Source: Poriferisodalis sp965205175 (lineage in GTDB: Bacteria; Actinomycetota; Acidimicrobiia; Acidimicrobiales; Poriferisodalaceae). Taken from it: DNA of 64,000 bases. This document shows positions 27,890-37,423 of this stretch, one piece after another. The notes under the pieces were generated by a model. That model had not been told where the DNA came from and did not search any database. It saw only the letters and a list, made by a program, of their open reading frames with translations. How positions within the stretch are numbered: position 1 is the stretch's first letter; the number at the start of each line of letters is the position of its first letter. Made by a program: the position numbers and the translations under genes. The stretch is from positions 62,001 to 126,000 of the forward strand of contig NZ_OZ242038.1 of assembly GCF_965205175.1 (NCBI RefSeq), written 5' to 3'.

Positions 27890-27895
27890 AGGGTA
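27890..27895 (-). promoter_or_regulatory. Predicted -10 element of the DrrAB-like exporter pair
   Basis: TACCCT on the minus strand is 7 nt before the GTG at 27882 and settles the start of the ATPase gene. Confidence 0.45.
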
Positions 27896-27987
27896 CCGAT
27901 TGGCGGGCTGCTCAACGTCTGAGTGCTGAGCAGTCACGCAGCACTGCTCGACCCCGCAGGGCAGGCCCCTCGTGGCGCCACGTCGGG

Positions 27988-29445
27988 CTACGACAGCGGC
28001 GGCAGCACGTCGACGTGACGCGTCGCGGTCTCCCAAGCGTGGGCCAGCTCCAGCACTGAGCGGTCGGCACGGTGGCGACCAACCAGCTGCAAGCCCACAG
28101 GCAGGCCGTCGGCGGTAAAGCCGGCGGGCACCGAGATGGCCGGGTGCGTAGTGACCGTGATGTCGCTGCACGAGCGCATCCAGTCGATGTAGGTCTCGAA
28201 CTCGACGCCCTCGATCTGCGTGGGGTACTCGAGGTCGACATCGAACGGCGGCACTTGGGTGGTGGGACAGGCCAAGAACTCGAATCCGTCGCCGTCAGAC
28301 GACATGAATTCGTGTACCCGAGCGAACAACTGCGTGTGGCGGCGACAGGCGTCGCCATAGTCGGCCATCGACATCGCGAGTCCTCGGCGGATGTTCCAGA
28401 CCACCGACTCTTTCATCTCGCCTCGGTGGGCCGCATCTCGGTGGGCCTCGAGCAGCGGCCCGAAACCTACGGCGAACGCCCATGCCCGGCGCGCATGGAA
28501 GATCTGCGGAGCGTCGGTGAGGTCCGGCCACGCCTCGACCACCTCGCAGCCCAAGTCCGTCAGCGCATCGGGCACGTGCGCGGTCGCTGCTCGCACGGCG
28601 GGGTCGACGGGCAGCCCGCCTGCATCCGGCGACCACGCCACTCGGACGCCCTGCACATCCCGCTCCAACGCATCGGCGAAGGCCGTCGGCGATTCCTGGA
28701 TCGACACCGGCGAACGGTCGTGGGGACCAGCCAATGCCTGCAAGTAGAACGCCGCATCTGCCACGGTCCGGGCCATCGGACCGTCGACCGCCAACGGGAA
28801 CCAAGCATCTGGCGATGTCGTCGACGGCACCCGTCCCGGCGAAGGCCGGAACCCCACGACGTTGCAGAACGCTGCCGGATTGCGCAACGAACCGCCCAGA
28901 TCGGACCCGTCGCACAGCGGCAGCATCCGTGCCGCCAGCGCCGTCGCCGCTCCCCCGCTGGACCCGCCGCAGGTCTTGGAACGGTCATAGGGATTGCGCG
29001 TGATGCCGAACACCGGGTTGAACGTGTGCGAACCGGCGCCGAACTCCGGCGTATTGGTCTTGCCGACCATGACCGCGCCGGCTGCCCGCTGGCGCTCGAC
29101 CACCAAAGCGTCGGCGTCGGGCACGAAATCGGCAAACAGCGGCGAGCCCATGGTGGTGCGAACACCTGCGGTCATCGCCAAGTCCTTGTGCGCAACCGGC
29201 AGCCCGTGCAGCAGACCCAGCGACTCGCCTCGGGCATGCGCCTCGTCAGCCGCCGTAGCGCGCGCTGCGGCAAGCTCGGGCGTGAGCGTGACGATGGCGT
29301 TCAGGGCGGGGTTGACCTGCTCGATGCGCGCGAGGTGCGCAGCGAGCAGCTCGCGCGCCGAAATCGCTCCGTTCGCCAGCATGGCGGCCATCTGCGTGGC
29401 CGTCATCCCGCAGATGCCGAGGTCGTCGTGCGTTCCCGAGTTCAT
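27988..29445 (-). CDS. Amidase signature family enzyme
   Basis: The protein has 485 residues. The Ser-cisSer-Lys triad of amidase-signature enzymes is visible: Lys in VAHKDLAM, the cis-Ser in CGGSSGGAA, and the nucleophile in DGSDLGGSLRNPA. It hydrolyses amides or related C-N bonds; GatA-type function is unlikely because no gatB or gatC is near and the C-terminal half is that of catabolic amidases. Starts at an ATG and is divergent from the M20 peptidase gene with a 73-bp gap. Confidence 0.9.
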   Translation of the reverse strand: MNSGTHDDLGICGMTATQMAAMLANGAISARELLAAHLARIEQVNPALNAIVTLTPELAAARATAADEAHARGESLGLLHGLPVAHKDLAMTAGVRTTMGSPLFADFVPDADALVVERQRAAGAVMVGKTNTPEFGAGSHTFNPVFGITRNPYDRSKTCGGSSGGAATALAARMLPLCDGSDLGGSLRNPAAFCNVVGFRPSPGRVPSTTSPDAWFPLAVDGPMARTVADAAFYLQALAGPHDRSPVSIQESPTAFADALERDVQGVRVAWSPDAGGLPVDPAVRAATAHVPDALTDLGCEVVEAWPDLTDAPQIFHARRAWAFAVGFGPLLEAHRDAAHRGEMKESVVWNIRRGLAMSMADYGDACRRHTQLFARVHEFMSSDGDGFEFLACPTTQVPPFDVDLEYPTQIEGVEFETYIDWMRSCSDITVTTHPAISVPAGFTADGLPVGLQLVGRHRADRSVLELAHAWETATRHVDVLPPLS

Positions 29446-29505
29446 GGCGTGCCGGCGCTCATCGTGTACTCGTGTTCACGGGATCATTCGACCACAAGCG
29501 CCGCC

Positions 29506-29511
29506 TAGGTT
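29506..29511 (+). promoter_or_regulatory. Predicted -10 element of the M20 peptidase gene
   Basis: TAGGTT lies 7 nt before the ATG at 29519, giving leaderless spacing. Confidence 0.45.
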
Positions 29512-29518
29512 GCAGGCT

Positions 29519-30892
29519 ATGAGTCAGTCATTCGCCTCCGGGTTCAGCGACGAACATCGTCGCACCGGCCAGACCGTGGAACTCTTGACCACGCTGATCC
29601 GCAACGAGTGCGTCAACGACGGCACGCCCGAGTCCGGCGGCGAGGTCCGCAATGCCGATGCCATTACGGCCTACTTGGACGGCGTCGGGCTGGACCTCGA
29701 AGTGTTCGACGCGGCGCCGGGCAGACGGTCGCTCGTCGCTCGCATCGAGGGCTACGACCCTGCAGCACCCACGCTGTGCCTCATGGGCCACACCGACGTG
29801 GTGCCGGTGAACCCCGACGGCTGGAGTCGCGAACCGTTCAGCGGCGAGCTGATCGACGGCGAAATCTGGGGCCGCGGCGCGGTGGACATGCTGAATCTCA
29901 CCTCCTCCATGGCCGTGGCCTTCCGGCATCTGGCGGCAACCGGCTATCGGCCCAAGGGCGACCTCGTCTACTTCGCCTGTGCCGACGAGGAAGCCGGGTC
30001 TGCCTTCGGCGCTCGCTGGATGGCCGAGCATCACCGCGACGCCATCAGCGCCGACTACGTGCTGACCGAGAACGGCGGACTGCATTCGGGGCCGCGCGAC
30101 GCTCCGTTCATCGGCATGAACGTGGGAGAAAAGGGCGTGGCCTGGCGGCGACTGAGAGTGCGGGGCGTGCCCGGCCACGGCTCACGGCCCTTCCGCCAGA
30201 ACAATGCGCTGGTGACCGCAGCTGCTGTGGTACACCGCATCGCGAACTACCGCCCGCCGCCGAGGTTCCACGAGCTGTGGCGCGAGCAGGTAGACACGCT
30301 CGGCGTCGACGAAGACACCCGGGCCATCCTGCTCGACGAGAGCCGCATCGAGGACTGGCTGGACGCTCATCCCAGCGCGTCGACGGCCGCACACCTTTAC
30401 TCGTGTACGCATACCTCGTTCTCGCCGAACGTGATCGGGGCACCCACCTCGATGAAGACGAACGTGATTCCCGACCACGTCGACGTCGAGGTGGACGTGC
30501 GGACACTGCCCGGCGAAGCTGCGAACGACGTGCAGGCACATCTCGACGAAGCGCTGGGCGACCTAGCCGACGAGGTGGACGTCGAGATCATCATGAACGA
30601 TCCGGCATCGGTCAGCCGAGTCGACACACCGTTGTGGGACGCACTGCAGATTGCGGTCGGGCGGCGCTTTCCGACCGCCCGACTGACGCCGCAGCTCATC
30701 ATCGGGTTCACCGATTCTCGCGTGTACCGCGACTTGGGCGCCGTCGCGTACGGCGCAGGGCTGTTCAGCCCAGATCTGGACAGCAGCGACTACGGCGCCC
30801 GGTTTCACGGCAACGACGAGCGCATCGATCTGGAATCGCTCGCGCTGACCACCCAGCTGTGGCTCGACGTGGTCGACAGCCTCTGGAGCTGA
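29519..30892 (+). CDS. M20-family metallopeptidase
   Basis: The protein has 457 residues. Zinc-site residues of the M20/ArgE/DapE family appear in order: CLMGHTDVVPV, GRGAVDMLNL, ADEEAGSAFG with the catalytic Glu pair, and a final His near YGARFHGNDER. A lid/dimerisation domain sits in the middle (VRGVPGHGSRPF). It cleaves peptides or N-acyl amino acids, probably in the cytoplasm since no signal peptide is seen. Start chosen at the ATG next to TAGGTT; a much longer frame upstream is antisense to the amidase gene. It lies 37 bp before sufC but that gene has its own -10 element. Confidence 0.88.
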   Translation: MSQSFASGFSDEHRRTGQTVELLTTLIRNECVNDGTPESGGEVRNADAITAYLDGVGLDLEVFDAAPGRRSLVARIEGYDPAAPTLCLMGHTDVVPVNPDGWSREPFSGELIDGEIWGRGAVDMLNLTSSMAVAFRHLAATGYRPKGDLVYFACADEEAGSAFGARWMAEHHRDAISADYVLTENGGLHSGPRDAPFIGMNVGEKGVAWRRLRVRGVPGHGSRPFRQNNALVTAAAVVHRIANYRPPPRFHELWREQVDTLGVDEDTRAILLDESRIEDWLDAHPSASTAAHLYSCTHTSFSPNVIGAPTSMKTNVIPDHVDVEVDVRTLPGEAANDVQAHLDEALGDLADEVDVEIIMNDPASVSRVDTPLWDALQIAVGRRFPTARLTPQLIIGFTDSRVYRDLGAVAYGAGLFSPDLDSSDYGARFHGNDERIDLESLALTTQLWLDVVDSLWS

Positions 30893-30916
30893 AACCTCGG
30901 GAACCGGCAGCCGCCG

Positions 30917-30922
30917 TACACT
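30917..30922 (+). promoter_or_regulatory. Predicted -10 element of sufC-sufS-sufU
   Basis: TACACT lies 7 nt before the ATG of the first sufC, consistent with a leaderless transcript for this cluster. Confidence 0.45.
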
Positions 30923-30929
30923 GCCTGCG

Positions 30930-31720
<791 letters not shown>

Positions 31721-31724
<4 letters not shown>

Positions 31725-32983
31725 GCCCAGCGGCGGGCAACAGCAGCGGCAGCCGCTGCATCGACGCAGCGGTAAAGGCGCAGTTCCCGCTGTTGGAGCG
31801 CAGCGTCCACGGACGTCCGATCGTCTACTTGGACTCTGCAGCGACTTCGCAGAAGCCCACCGCCGTGCTCGACGCCATGGACGACTACTACCGCAGCGTC
31901 AACGCAAACGTTCACCGCGGCGCCTATGAGATCGCGACCGCCGCCACCGAGCTGATGGAGCGTGCCCGAGCCGACGTAGCCCGTTTCATTGCAGCGCCCC
32001 ACAGCAGCGAAATCGTCTTCACGAAGAACGCTACCGAGGCCATGAACCTGGTAGCCCGGTCTTGGGGCGGCGCCAACCTCGGGCCCACCGACGCCATCGT
32101 GCTCACCGAGATGGAGCACCACGCCAACATCGTGCCGTGGCACATCCTGGCTGCCGAACGAGGCTTCGAGATCCGCTGGATCCCGATCACCGGTGACGGC
32201 TGCTTGGACCTGTCACACATCGACCGCTTGCTCGACGGGGCGAAGCTGCTGTCGGTGACGGCGATGAGCAATGTGCTCGGGACGCTCAACCCGATCGCCC
32301 ACCTCGCCGAAGCCGCGCACGACGCAGGTGCGCTGATCTGCGCGGATGCCAGCCAGTACGTTCCGCACCTGCCCACCGATGTCACCGAGCTGGGCGTCGA
32401 CTTCATGGCGTTCACGGGCCACAAGATGTGCGGGCCTACCGGCGTGGGCGTGCTGTGGGCCCGTTCGGAGCTGCTCGAGACGATGCCGCCGTTCCTCGGC
32501 GGAGGCGAGATGATCCTGGACGTCACCAAGGACGGCTTTCGCCCCAACACGGTGCCGCACAAGTTCGAGGCAGGCACGCCACCGATTGCCGAGATCGTGG
32601 GCCTCGGCGCGGCCGTGCAGTACCTGAGTGGACTGGGCATGGATGCGGTGCGCGCCCATGAAGTCAGCCTGACCGGCTACGCGCTGCGTACGTTGGCCGA
32701 TCGCCACGGCGACGACATCACCGTACACGGGCCTTCCGAGCCGGCCCAGCGCGGCGGTGTGCTGTCGTTCGCCTACCGTGACGTGCATCCCCACGACATC
32801 TCGCAGGTGCTGGACCAGAGCGGCGTGTGCGTGCGCGCAGGTCACCACTGCGCGAAACCGCTGATGCGCTGCCTCGGCGTCGGTGCCACCACCCGGGCTT
32901 CGATGTACGTGTACAACGACACCTCCGACGTAGATTCCCTGGCGGAGGCGCTGGACGAAGTCGGCGCGCTGTTCGGCCGCTGA
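31721..32983 (+). CDS. sufS: Cysteine desulfurase SufS
   Basis: The protein has 420 residues with a class V aminotransferase fold. The PLP lysine is K235 in FTGHKMCGPTG, and the catalytic cysteine is C377 in RAGHHCAKP, the group II (SufS/CsdB) pattern. It removes sulfur from cysteine and passes it to SufU. Related enzymes also release selenium from selenocysteine, of interest because this window carries selenoprotein genes, but a selenium role here is only inference. The GTG start overlaps sufC by 4 bp. Confidence 0.95.
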
Positions 32984-33023
32984 GACTGCCAGATCAGGGC
33001 GAGACGAGGCGAGACGAGATCCC

Positions 33024-33560
33024 ATGGCTGGGCTTGAGGACCTGTATCGGGAGATCATCCTCGACCACTACCGGAACCCGCGTCACCGTGGGGAGCTGGA
33101 GTGTCCCCCCGCGCGCCGCAGCGAAGGATTCAACCCGCTGTGCGGCGACGAGATCGTGCTGACCTTCGAGACGGACGGCGACACGGTCTCGGATCTGCGC
33201 GTCAGCGGTCAGGGCTGCTCCATCAGCCAGGCGTCAGCCTCGATGATGTCCGCCGCGGTGATCGGCAAGTCGACCGCAGAGATCCGCGACCTCACGCGGG
33301 CGTTCAAGGCGATGATGTCCATTCACGAGGAGTCCATCGGCGGCGACGGCAGCGAATCTCTTGGCGGCGCCGGCGAGCACGCGAACGGCGATCCCGCCGG
33401 GGAGCAGCCACGACTCGGCGACCTCGAGGCGCTGCGGGGCGTCGTCAAGTTCCCGGTGCGCATCAAGTGCGCAACGCTGGGCTGGAACGCACTCGTCAGC
33501 GGCCTCGACGAGCTTGCTGCATCCGGGCTGGCTGAATCCGGGCTTGCCGAATCGCCCTAG
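33024..33560 (+). CDS. sufU: Zinc-dependent sulfur-transfer protein SufU
   Basis: The protein has 178 residues. Zinc/acceptor ligands match SufU: C40 and D42 (PLCGDE), C65 (GQGCSISQASAS) and C149 (IKCATLGW). It takes persulfide sulfur from SufS. It is about 30 residues longer than the B. subtilis protein because of a Gly/Glu-rich insertion (about 105-130) between the second and third cysteine ligands and a short repetitive tail (SGLAESGLAESP). Third gene of the plus-strand suf cluster, 40 bp after sufS. Convergent with the Nudix gene, 8 bp apart. Confidence 0.93.
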   Translation: MAGLEDLYREIILDHYRNPRHRGELECPPARRSEGFNPLCGDEIVLTFETDGDTVSDLRVSGQGCSISQASASMMSAAVIGKSTAEIRDLTRAFKAMMSIHEESIGGDGSESLGGAGEHANGDPAGEQPRLGDLEALRGVVKFPVRIKCATLGWNALVSGLDELAASGLAESGLAESP

Positions 33561-33568
33561 CGCGGCAG

Positions 33569-34126
33569 CTACCAGCGATGGCCGGGCGGGACGCCGGTCA
33601 TCCACTCAGAGATGCGACGTGAGGTGCCCGGCGTGGTACCCGGCGGCAGCTCGTCAGGCGGATAGAAGGCCACTTCGGCGATCTCCGAAGAGACCGACTC
33701 CTCGATGCGCCAGTCGGTGACCACGAATACGACGATGTGATCGCTGCGGCGCCCATAGCGCGACGAATAGACCCCGAGCACGCTGCGAGGCGCCTCTGCG
33801 ACCACGATGCCGGTTTCTTCTCTCAGCTCCCGAGCAGCCGCCTCCGACAGCGTCTCGCGGGGCTTGACGCCGCCGCCGGGCAGGAACCAGCCGTCCCGAT
33901 ACGTGTGACGAACCAAGCAGACCCGGCCCTTGCCGTCGACCGCCAAGCCGCGCACGCCCAGCGTGACACGTGCCGGCCGCAGACGCACCCAAGCCTCGAA
34001 GAGCTGATGCAGCAGACGGCGCGCGCCAGGCTTCGGTTCGATCGTGCCTTCCACCATGGGCAAGGCCGCGGCCCGCTCGGAACGATCCTTGTCTCGGTGG
34101 CGCCGCCTCAGGCGCAGCCAAGCCAT
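33569..34126 (-). CDS. Nudix hydrolase
   Basis: The protein has 185 residues from the ATG at 34126; an earlier start would overlap the gene upstream. The Nudix box GGGVKPRETLSEAAARELRE continues with the EET-G ending, giving the full GX5EX7REUXEEXGU motif. An N-terminal extension of about 50 basic residues precedes the fold. It hydrolyses a nucleoside-diphosphate-linked compound; the substrate is unknown. Encoded 10 bp after a pterin dehydratase gene at the tail of the minus-strand suf cluster. Confidence 0.88.
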   Translation of the reverse strand: MAWLRLRRRHRDKDRSERAAALPMVEGTIEPKPGARRLLHQLFEAWVRLRPARVTLGVRGLAVDGKGRVCLVRHTYRDGWFLPGGGVKPRETLSEAAARELREETGIVVAEAPRSVLGVYSSRYGRRSDHIVVFVVTDWRIEESVSSEIAEVAFYPPDELPPGTTPGTSRRISEWMTGVPPGHRW

Positions 34127-34136
34127 CGACCGAACG

Positions 34137-34448
34137 TCAGCCGGCGTTGCCCGCCGACGAGTGCCCTGCCCACGCGTCCATTGCGCGGGCAAGTGCAGCG
34201 TCCAGTTCGGTGACGCCGCCGCGGTCGTGCGTGCTCAGCGCTACTTCGACCGTGCTGTAGACGTTCGACCAGTTGGGATGGTGGTCCATCTTCTCGGCTG
34301 CCAACGCCGCCGCGGTCATGAAGGAAAACGCTTCCACGAAGCTGGCGAAGCGGAAGGTGCGGCGCAGCTCGCTGCCCGACACCTGCCACGACTCCAACTC
34401 GCTCGTCAGTGCTGCGAGTTCGTCCTCGCTCAACAGCTCTCGTGTCAT
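34137..34448 (-). CDS. Pterin-4a-carbinolamine dehydratase family protein
   Basis: The protein has 103 residues, the full length of the PCD/DCoH family. The signature EKMDHHPNWSNVYSTV with the catalytic histidines and the later STHDRGGVTELD are present. It dehydrates 4a-hydroxytetrahydropterins and in bacteria may assist pterin-dependent hydroxylases or molybdopterin-related chemistry. No aromatic amino acid hydroxylase is nearby. Its place between sufC and a Nudix gene may be incidental. Confidence 0.9.
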   Translation of the reverse strand: MTRELLSEDELAALTSELESWQVSGSELRRTFRFASFVEAFSFMTAAALAAEKMDHHPNWSNVYSTVEVALSTHDRGGVTELDAALARAMDAWAGHSSAGNAG

Positions 34449-34473
34449 CGCATCAACCTCCTTCGTGCGGCAC

Positions 34474-35382
34474 TCAGCCCAGTTGGTCCAGCGGGTCTGC
34501 CCACGGGTCAGCGAGCGGACCGCCGGTGCGGCCAGGGCCCGCTGATGCTGGACCGGCCGATGACGCCTGCGGCCGGCCGAGTCCGCCGATGGACACCGCT
34601 ACGCCAGCGGCCCGCTCGTCGGGGAGGTACGGCGCGTAGCCGCGCTCCTCCAGCGCTTCGGCCAGTTCGGGACCGCCGGAGTCCACGATGCGACCGTCCA
34701 CGATCACATGCACCTCGTCGGGCCGCAGATACTCCAGCACTCGGGTGAAGTGCGTGATGGCCAGCACGCCCAGACCCGTCTCGGTGAGTGCCTCGATGCG
34801 ATTGGCGCAAGAGCGCAAGGCGTCGATGTCGAGCCCGCTGTCGATCTCGTCGAGGATGGCGATATGGGGCTGCAGCACCGCTAGCTGCACCGTCTCGTTC
34901 CGCTTCTTCTCGCCGCCGGACATGTCCACGTTCAGCGGACGCGCCACCAAGTCGGCCTTCAGCCCGACCGCGGCGGCTTCGGCCTCGAGCAGCTTGCTCG
35001 TGCGCGCCAGCAGTGCTTCGTCTGGGCCGTCGCTGCCGGCGCGCAACGCAAGCGCCTCAGCCAATGCTCGGGCAGTCGAGACGCCAGGCACTTCGGTGGG
35101 ATGCTGCATGCCGAGGAACAGACCGGCCTGGGCCCGCTCCCAAGGCACCAAGCGCAGCATGTCTGCGCCGTCGAGGGTGACCGAACCGGCAGTGACCTGG
35201 TAGCCGGGCCTTCCGGTCACGACATGGGCCAAGGTGCTCTTGCCTGATCCGTTCGGCCCCATCACCACATGCACCCGCCCGGAGGACACTTCGAGGTCCA
35301 CGCCTCGGAGAATTTCCTTGCCGCCTGCTGAGGCGCAGAGCCCGTCGATGCGCAGCGTGTGCGTTTCTGAGCAGCGTGTCAC
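34474..35382 (-). CDS. sufC: SufC-type ATPase (second copy)
   Basis: The protein has 302 residues. Walker A is GPNGSGKST, the Q-loop region is LFLGMQHPTEVPGVS, the signature is MSGGEKKRNE and Walker B is IAILDEIDSGLDIDAL. An unusual C-terminal tail of about 45 residues is rich in Gly, Pro and Ala. Its start overlaps the Rieske gene stop by 4 bp, in the order sufD-Rieske-sufC. It is therefore the copy physically linked to sufB and sufD and may be the one that works with them, leaving the copy at 30.9 kb as partner or paralogue. Confidence 0.92.
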   Translation of the reverse strand: MTRCSETHTLRIDGLCASAGGKEILRGVDLEVSSGRVHVVMGPNGSGKSTLAHVVTGRPGYQVTAGSVTLDGADMLRLVPWERAQAGLFLGMQHPTEVPGVSTARALAEALALRAGSDGPDEALLARTSKLLEAEAAAVGLKADLVARPLNVDMSGGEKKRNETVQLAVLQPHIAILDEIDSGLDIDALRSCANRIEALTETGLGVLAITHFTRVLEYLRPDEVHVIVDGRIVDSGGPELAEALEERGYAPYLPDERAAGVAVSIGGLGRPQASSAGPASAGPGRTGGPLADPWADPLDQLG

Positions 35383-35708
35383 AGCACTACCGCCACGACC
35401 TCGCCTTGAGCACGGACTTCATAGACCGGGACAGGCACCGTGGCCGGAAAGCAGTTCGGCTTGCCTGTTCGCAGGTCGAAGCTCGACGAGTGCTGAGGAC
35501 ATTCGAGCGCGCATTCGTCAGGCCAGACCCAGCCCTGCGAGAGCGAGTAGTTGCCGTGACTGCACCGGTCGCCGATGGCGTAGAAGTCGTCACCGATGCG
35601 TGCGAGTGCGATGCGGTGACCCTCGACGTCGAAGCGGCGGGCCTCGCCGTCAGGCACCTCGTCGCGCCGGCACAGCACGACCACACCGGGTTCACCCGAG
35701 GCGGTCAC
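35379..35708 (-). CDS. Rieske-type [2Fe-2S] protein of the suf operon
   Basis: The protein has 109 residues forming one Rieske domain. Cluster ligands are C-x-H in DRCSHGNYSLSQG and C-x2-H in LECPQHSSSFDLRTG, the spacing of NirD/dioxygenase-ferredoxin-like Rieske proteins. It probably donates electrons in Fe-S assembly or to an oxygenase. The gene overlaps sufD and sufC by 4 bp on either side, so it is a fixed member of this operon, as in other actinobacterial suf operons. Confidence 0.92.
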   Translation of the reverse strand: MTASGEPGVVVLCRRDEVPDGEARRFDVEGHRIALARIGDDFYAIGDRCSHGNYSLSQGWVWPDECALECPQHSSSFDLRTGKPNCFPATVPVPVYEVRAQGEVVAVVL

Positions 35709-36958
35709 TGCGTCGACACGGCGAAGTCCGAGTCCGACACCAGCTCGTCGATGCGCCGGCGCACCGACGCCGAGATCTGCTCCGACGGCAGCGCATCGAG
35801 CACCTCGTCGAAGAAGCCGCGCACTACCAGCGCCTCGGCCACATCGGTCGGCACGCCGCGGCTCTCCAGATAGAAGCGCTGGTCAGCATCGACCGGACCG
35901 ATCGAGGAGGCGTGGCTGCACTGCACGTCGTTGTTCTCGATCTCCAGATTCGGCACCGATTCGGCCCAGGCATGCGGGGACAGCTTCAGATTCCGATTCG
36001 TCTGCTCGGCCACGACATGCGAGGCATCCGACTCGATGCGGATCAAGCCCGTGTAGACGGCTCGGGCATGGTCGTCGACTGCCCCCTTGAACAGCAGGTC
36101 CGACGTGGTGTGGGGTGCGATGTGTGTCTGGAACGTGCGGAAGTCGAGCGTGGAGGTGCCCCGTCCGAAGTACACGGCGTCGATTTCGCTGTGGCCGCCT
36201 CGGCCGGCCATGTCCGTGCCGATGCGGGCCCTGGCGTACGCACCGCCCATCGCGACATGCCCGATCCGCAAGTTGGCGTCGCGGCCCACCTCCGAGCACA
36301 GGTTCGCGATCTGCCACGCAGCCGGGCCGAGTTCTTGCACCGTCACGTGCGCGAGGTGTGCTCCGTCGGCGACGCTCAGCTCGGTGAGCGGGCAGATCAG
36401 CGCTGGAGTCGCACCGCTGCTGTGGTGCTCGACGACGGTGGCCTGGCTCGTGTGTCCAGCAGTCACCACGAGCCGGGGGAACCATGCCAGCCCTTCGGCA
36501 TCGGTGTGTACATGCACGACAATGGGCGCGGCGATTACGGCCTTCGGGTCGATGCACAGCGCAATAGGCGCGGCCGTCAGCGCCAGATTCCAGTCGCCGA
36601 ACACATCGGGCCCTTCCGGTGCCACCATGCCGATCTGCTCGTCCGCACCGTCGTCGAGGGTGCTGATGCGGACACCGGCTGCCCGCACCGCGACGTCGAC
36701 CACGACCCCGTTGGAGATGTGTACCACTGCGGCGGCATCGCTGTCCACGCAGTTCATCAGCCCGGCCGGGCCCGCGGCGCCGCCAGGCGCCCCGAAGCGG
36801 TACAGATCGGCGTCGAGATCGTCGATGGGCGTGTAGCGCCACACCTCGTCGGTGAACGACGGCATGCCCGTCGCGACCGCCCGTTCCGCTGCTCGGCGGC
36901 GCCGCTTGGCGAACGTGTCGGATCCGCCGAGCGCACTGACCAAGTCCGGGCTGAACAC
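35705..36958 (-). CDS. sufD: Fe-S assembly scaffold protein SufD
   Basis: The protein has 417 residues from a GTG at 36958. The start is placed here because the usual N-terminal helix (FAKRRRRAAERAVATGMPSF) and the EVWRYTPIDDLD motif follow; upstream frame is Arg/Ala-rich and probably non-coding. The beta-helix core ends with VQCSHASSIGPVD and RGFFDEVL, as in SufD. It forms the SufBCD scaffold with SufB. No good ribosome binding site is seen before the GTG, so the start has some doubt. Confidence 0.92.
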   Translation of the reverse strand: MFSPDLVSALGGSDTFAKRRRRAAERAVATGMPSFTDEVWRYTPIDDLDADLYRFGAPGGAAGPAGLMNCVDSDAAAVVHISNGVVVDVAVRAAGVRISTLDDGADEQIGMVAPEGPDVFGDWNLALTAAPIALCIDPKAVIAAPIVVHVHTDAEGLAWFPRLVVTAGHTSQATVVEHHSSGATPALICPLTELSVADGAHLAHVTVQELGPAAWQIANLCSEVGRDANLRIGHVAMGGAYARARIGTDMAGRGGHSEIDAVYFGRGTSTLDFRTFQTHIAPHTTSDLLFKGAVDDHARAVYTGLIRIESDASHVVAEQTNRNLKLSPHAWAESVPNLEIENNDVQCSHASSIGPVDADQRFYLESRGVPTDVAEALVVRGFFDEVLDALPSEQISASVRRRIDELVSDSDFAVSTQ

Positions 36959-36995
36959 GCTGCGGAGGCTACCGGCGCGGCTGTGAGGGCCTTGC

Positions 36996-37403
36996 TCAGA
37001 CCTCGCCGTCTTTGCGGTCGTCGCGGTCTTGGCGCCGCCGAGCGCGCCTCTTCTTCTTGGCCGCTTTGCGAGAGCGAGCCTTTGCGCGCAGGCCCTTGTG
37101 TCGGGACCGCTCGGCGGCGACCTCTTCGAGGATGCGCGGCCCTGCTGCATTCACGACGTCCTCGGCTGCGTCCAGCAGGGCCGCTATGGAATCGTCCTCG
37201 CCGATGCTGGCCGGCTCTTTCGCGAAGTTCTGGACGCCCAGCGACCCGTGCTGCCAGCCGGCGTCGAGTCGACGAGGCGAATAGGAAGGACAGTCCTCCG
37301 GACAGCGCCACGGCGCTTCGGGCGCCAAGTCCAGGTTGCACTTGCGCACCGTGTCGCCGTTCGGGTACGTCCGGCTCTCATAGTGGCGGCAGTTCGTCCG
37401 CAT
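36996..37403 (-). CDS. Cys-rich protein of the suf operon, unknown function
   Basis: The protein has 135 residues from the ATG at 37403, with GGAGG about 14 nt upstream. The N-terminal 45 residues hold Cys in CRHYESRTYPNGDTVRKC and in WRCPEDCPSY, a likely metal- or cluster-binding knuckle. A helical middle part follows, and the C-terminus is strongly basic (KARSRKAAKKKRRARRRQ), suggesting nucleic-acid or ribosome contact. I do not know a named family. Its place between CoA-lyase genes and sufD, 37 bp from sufD, hints at a role in Fe-S assembly. Confidence 0.75.
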   Translation of the reverse strand: MRTNCRHYESRTYPNGDTVRKCNLDLAPEAPWRCPEDCPSYSPRRLDAGWQHGSLGVQNFAKEPASIGEDDSIAALLDAAEDVVNAAGPRILEEVAAERSRHKGLRAKARSRKAAKKKRRARRRQDRDDRKDGEV

Positions 37404-37423
37404 CGGCACCGCTGTTGCCTCCT

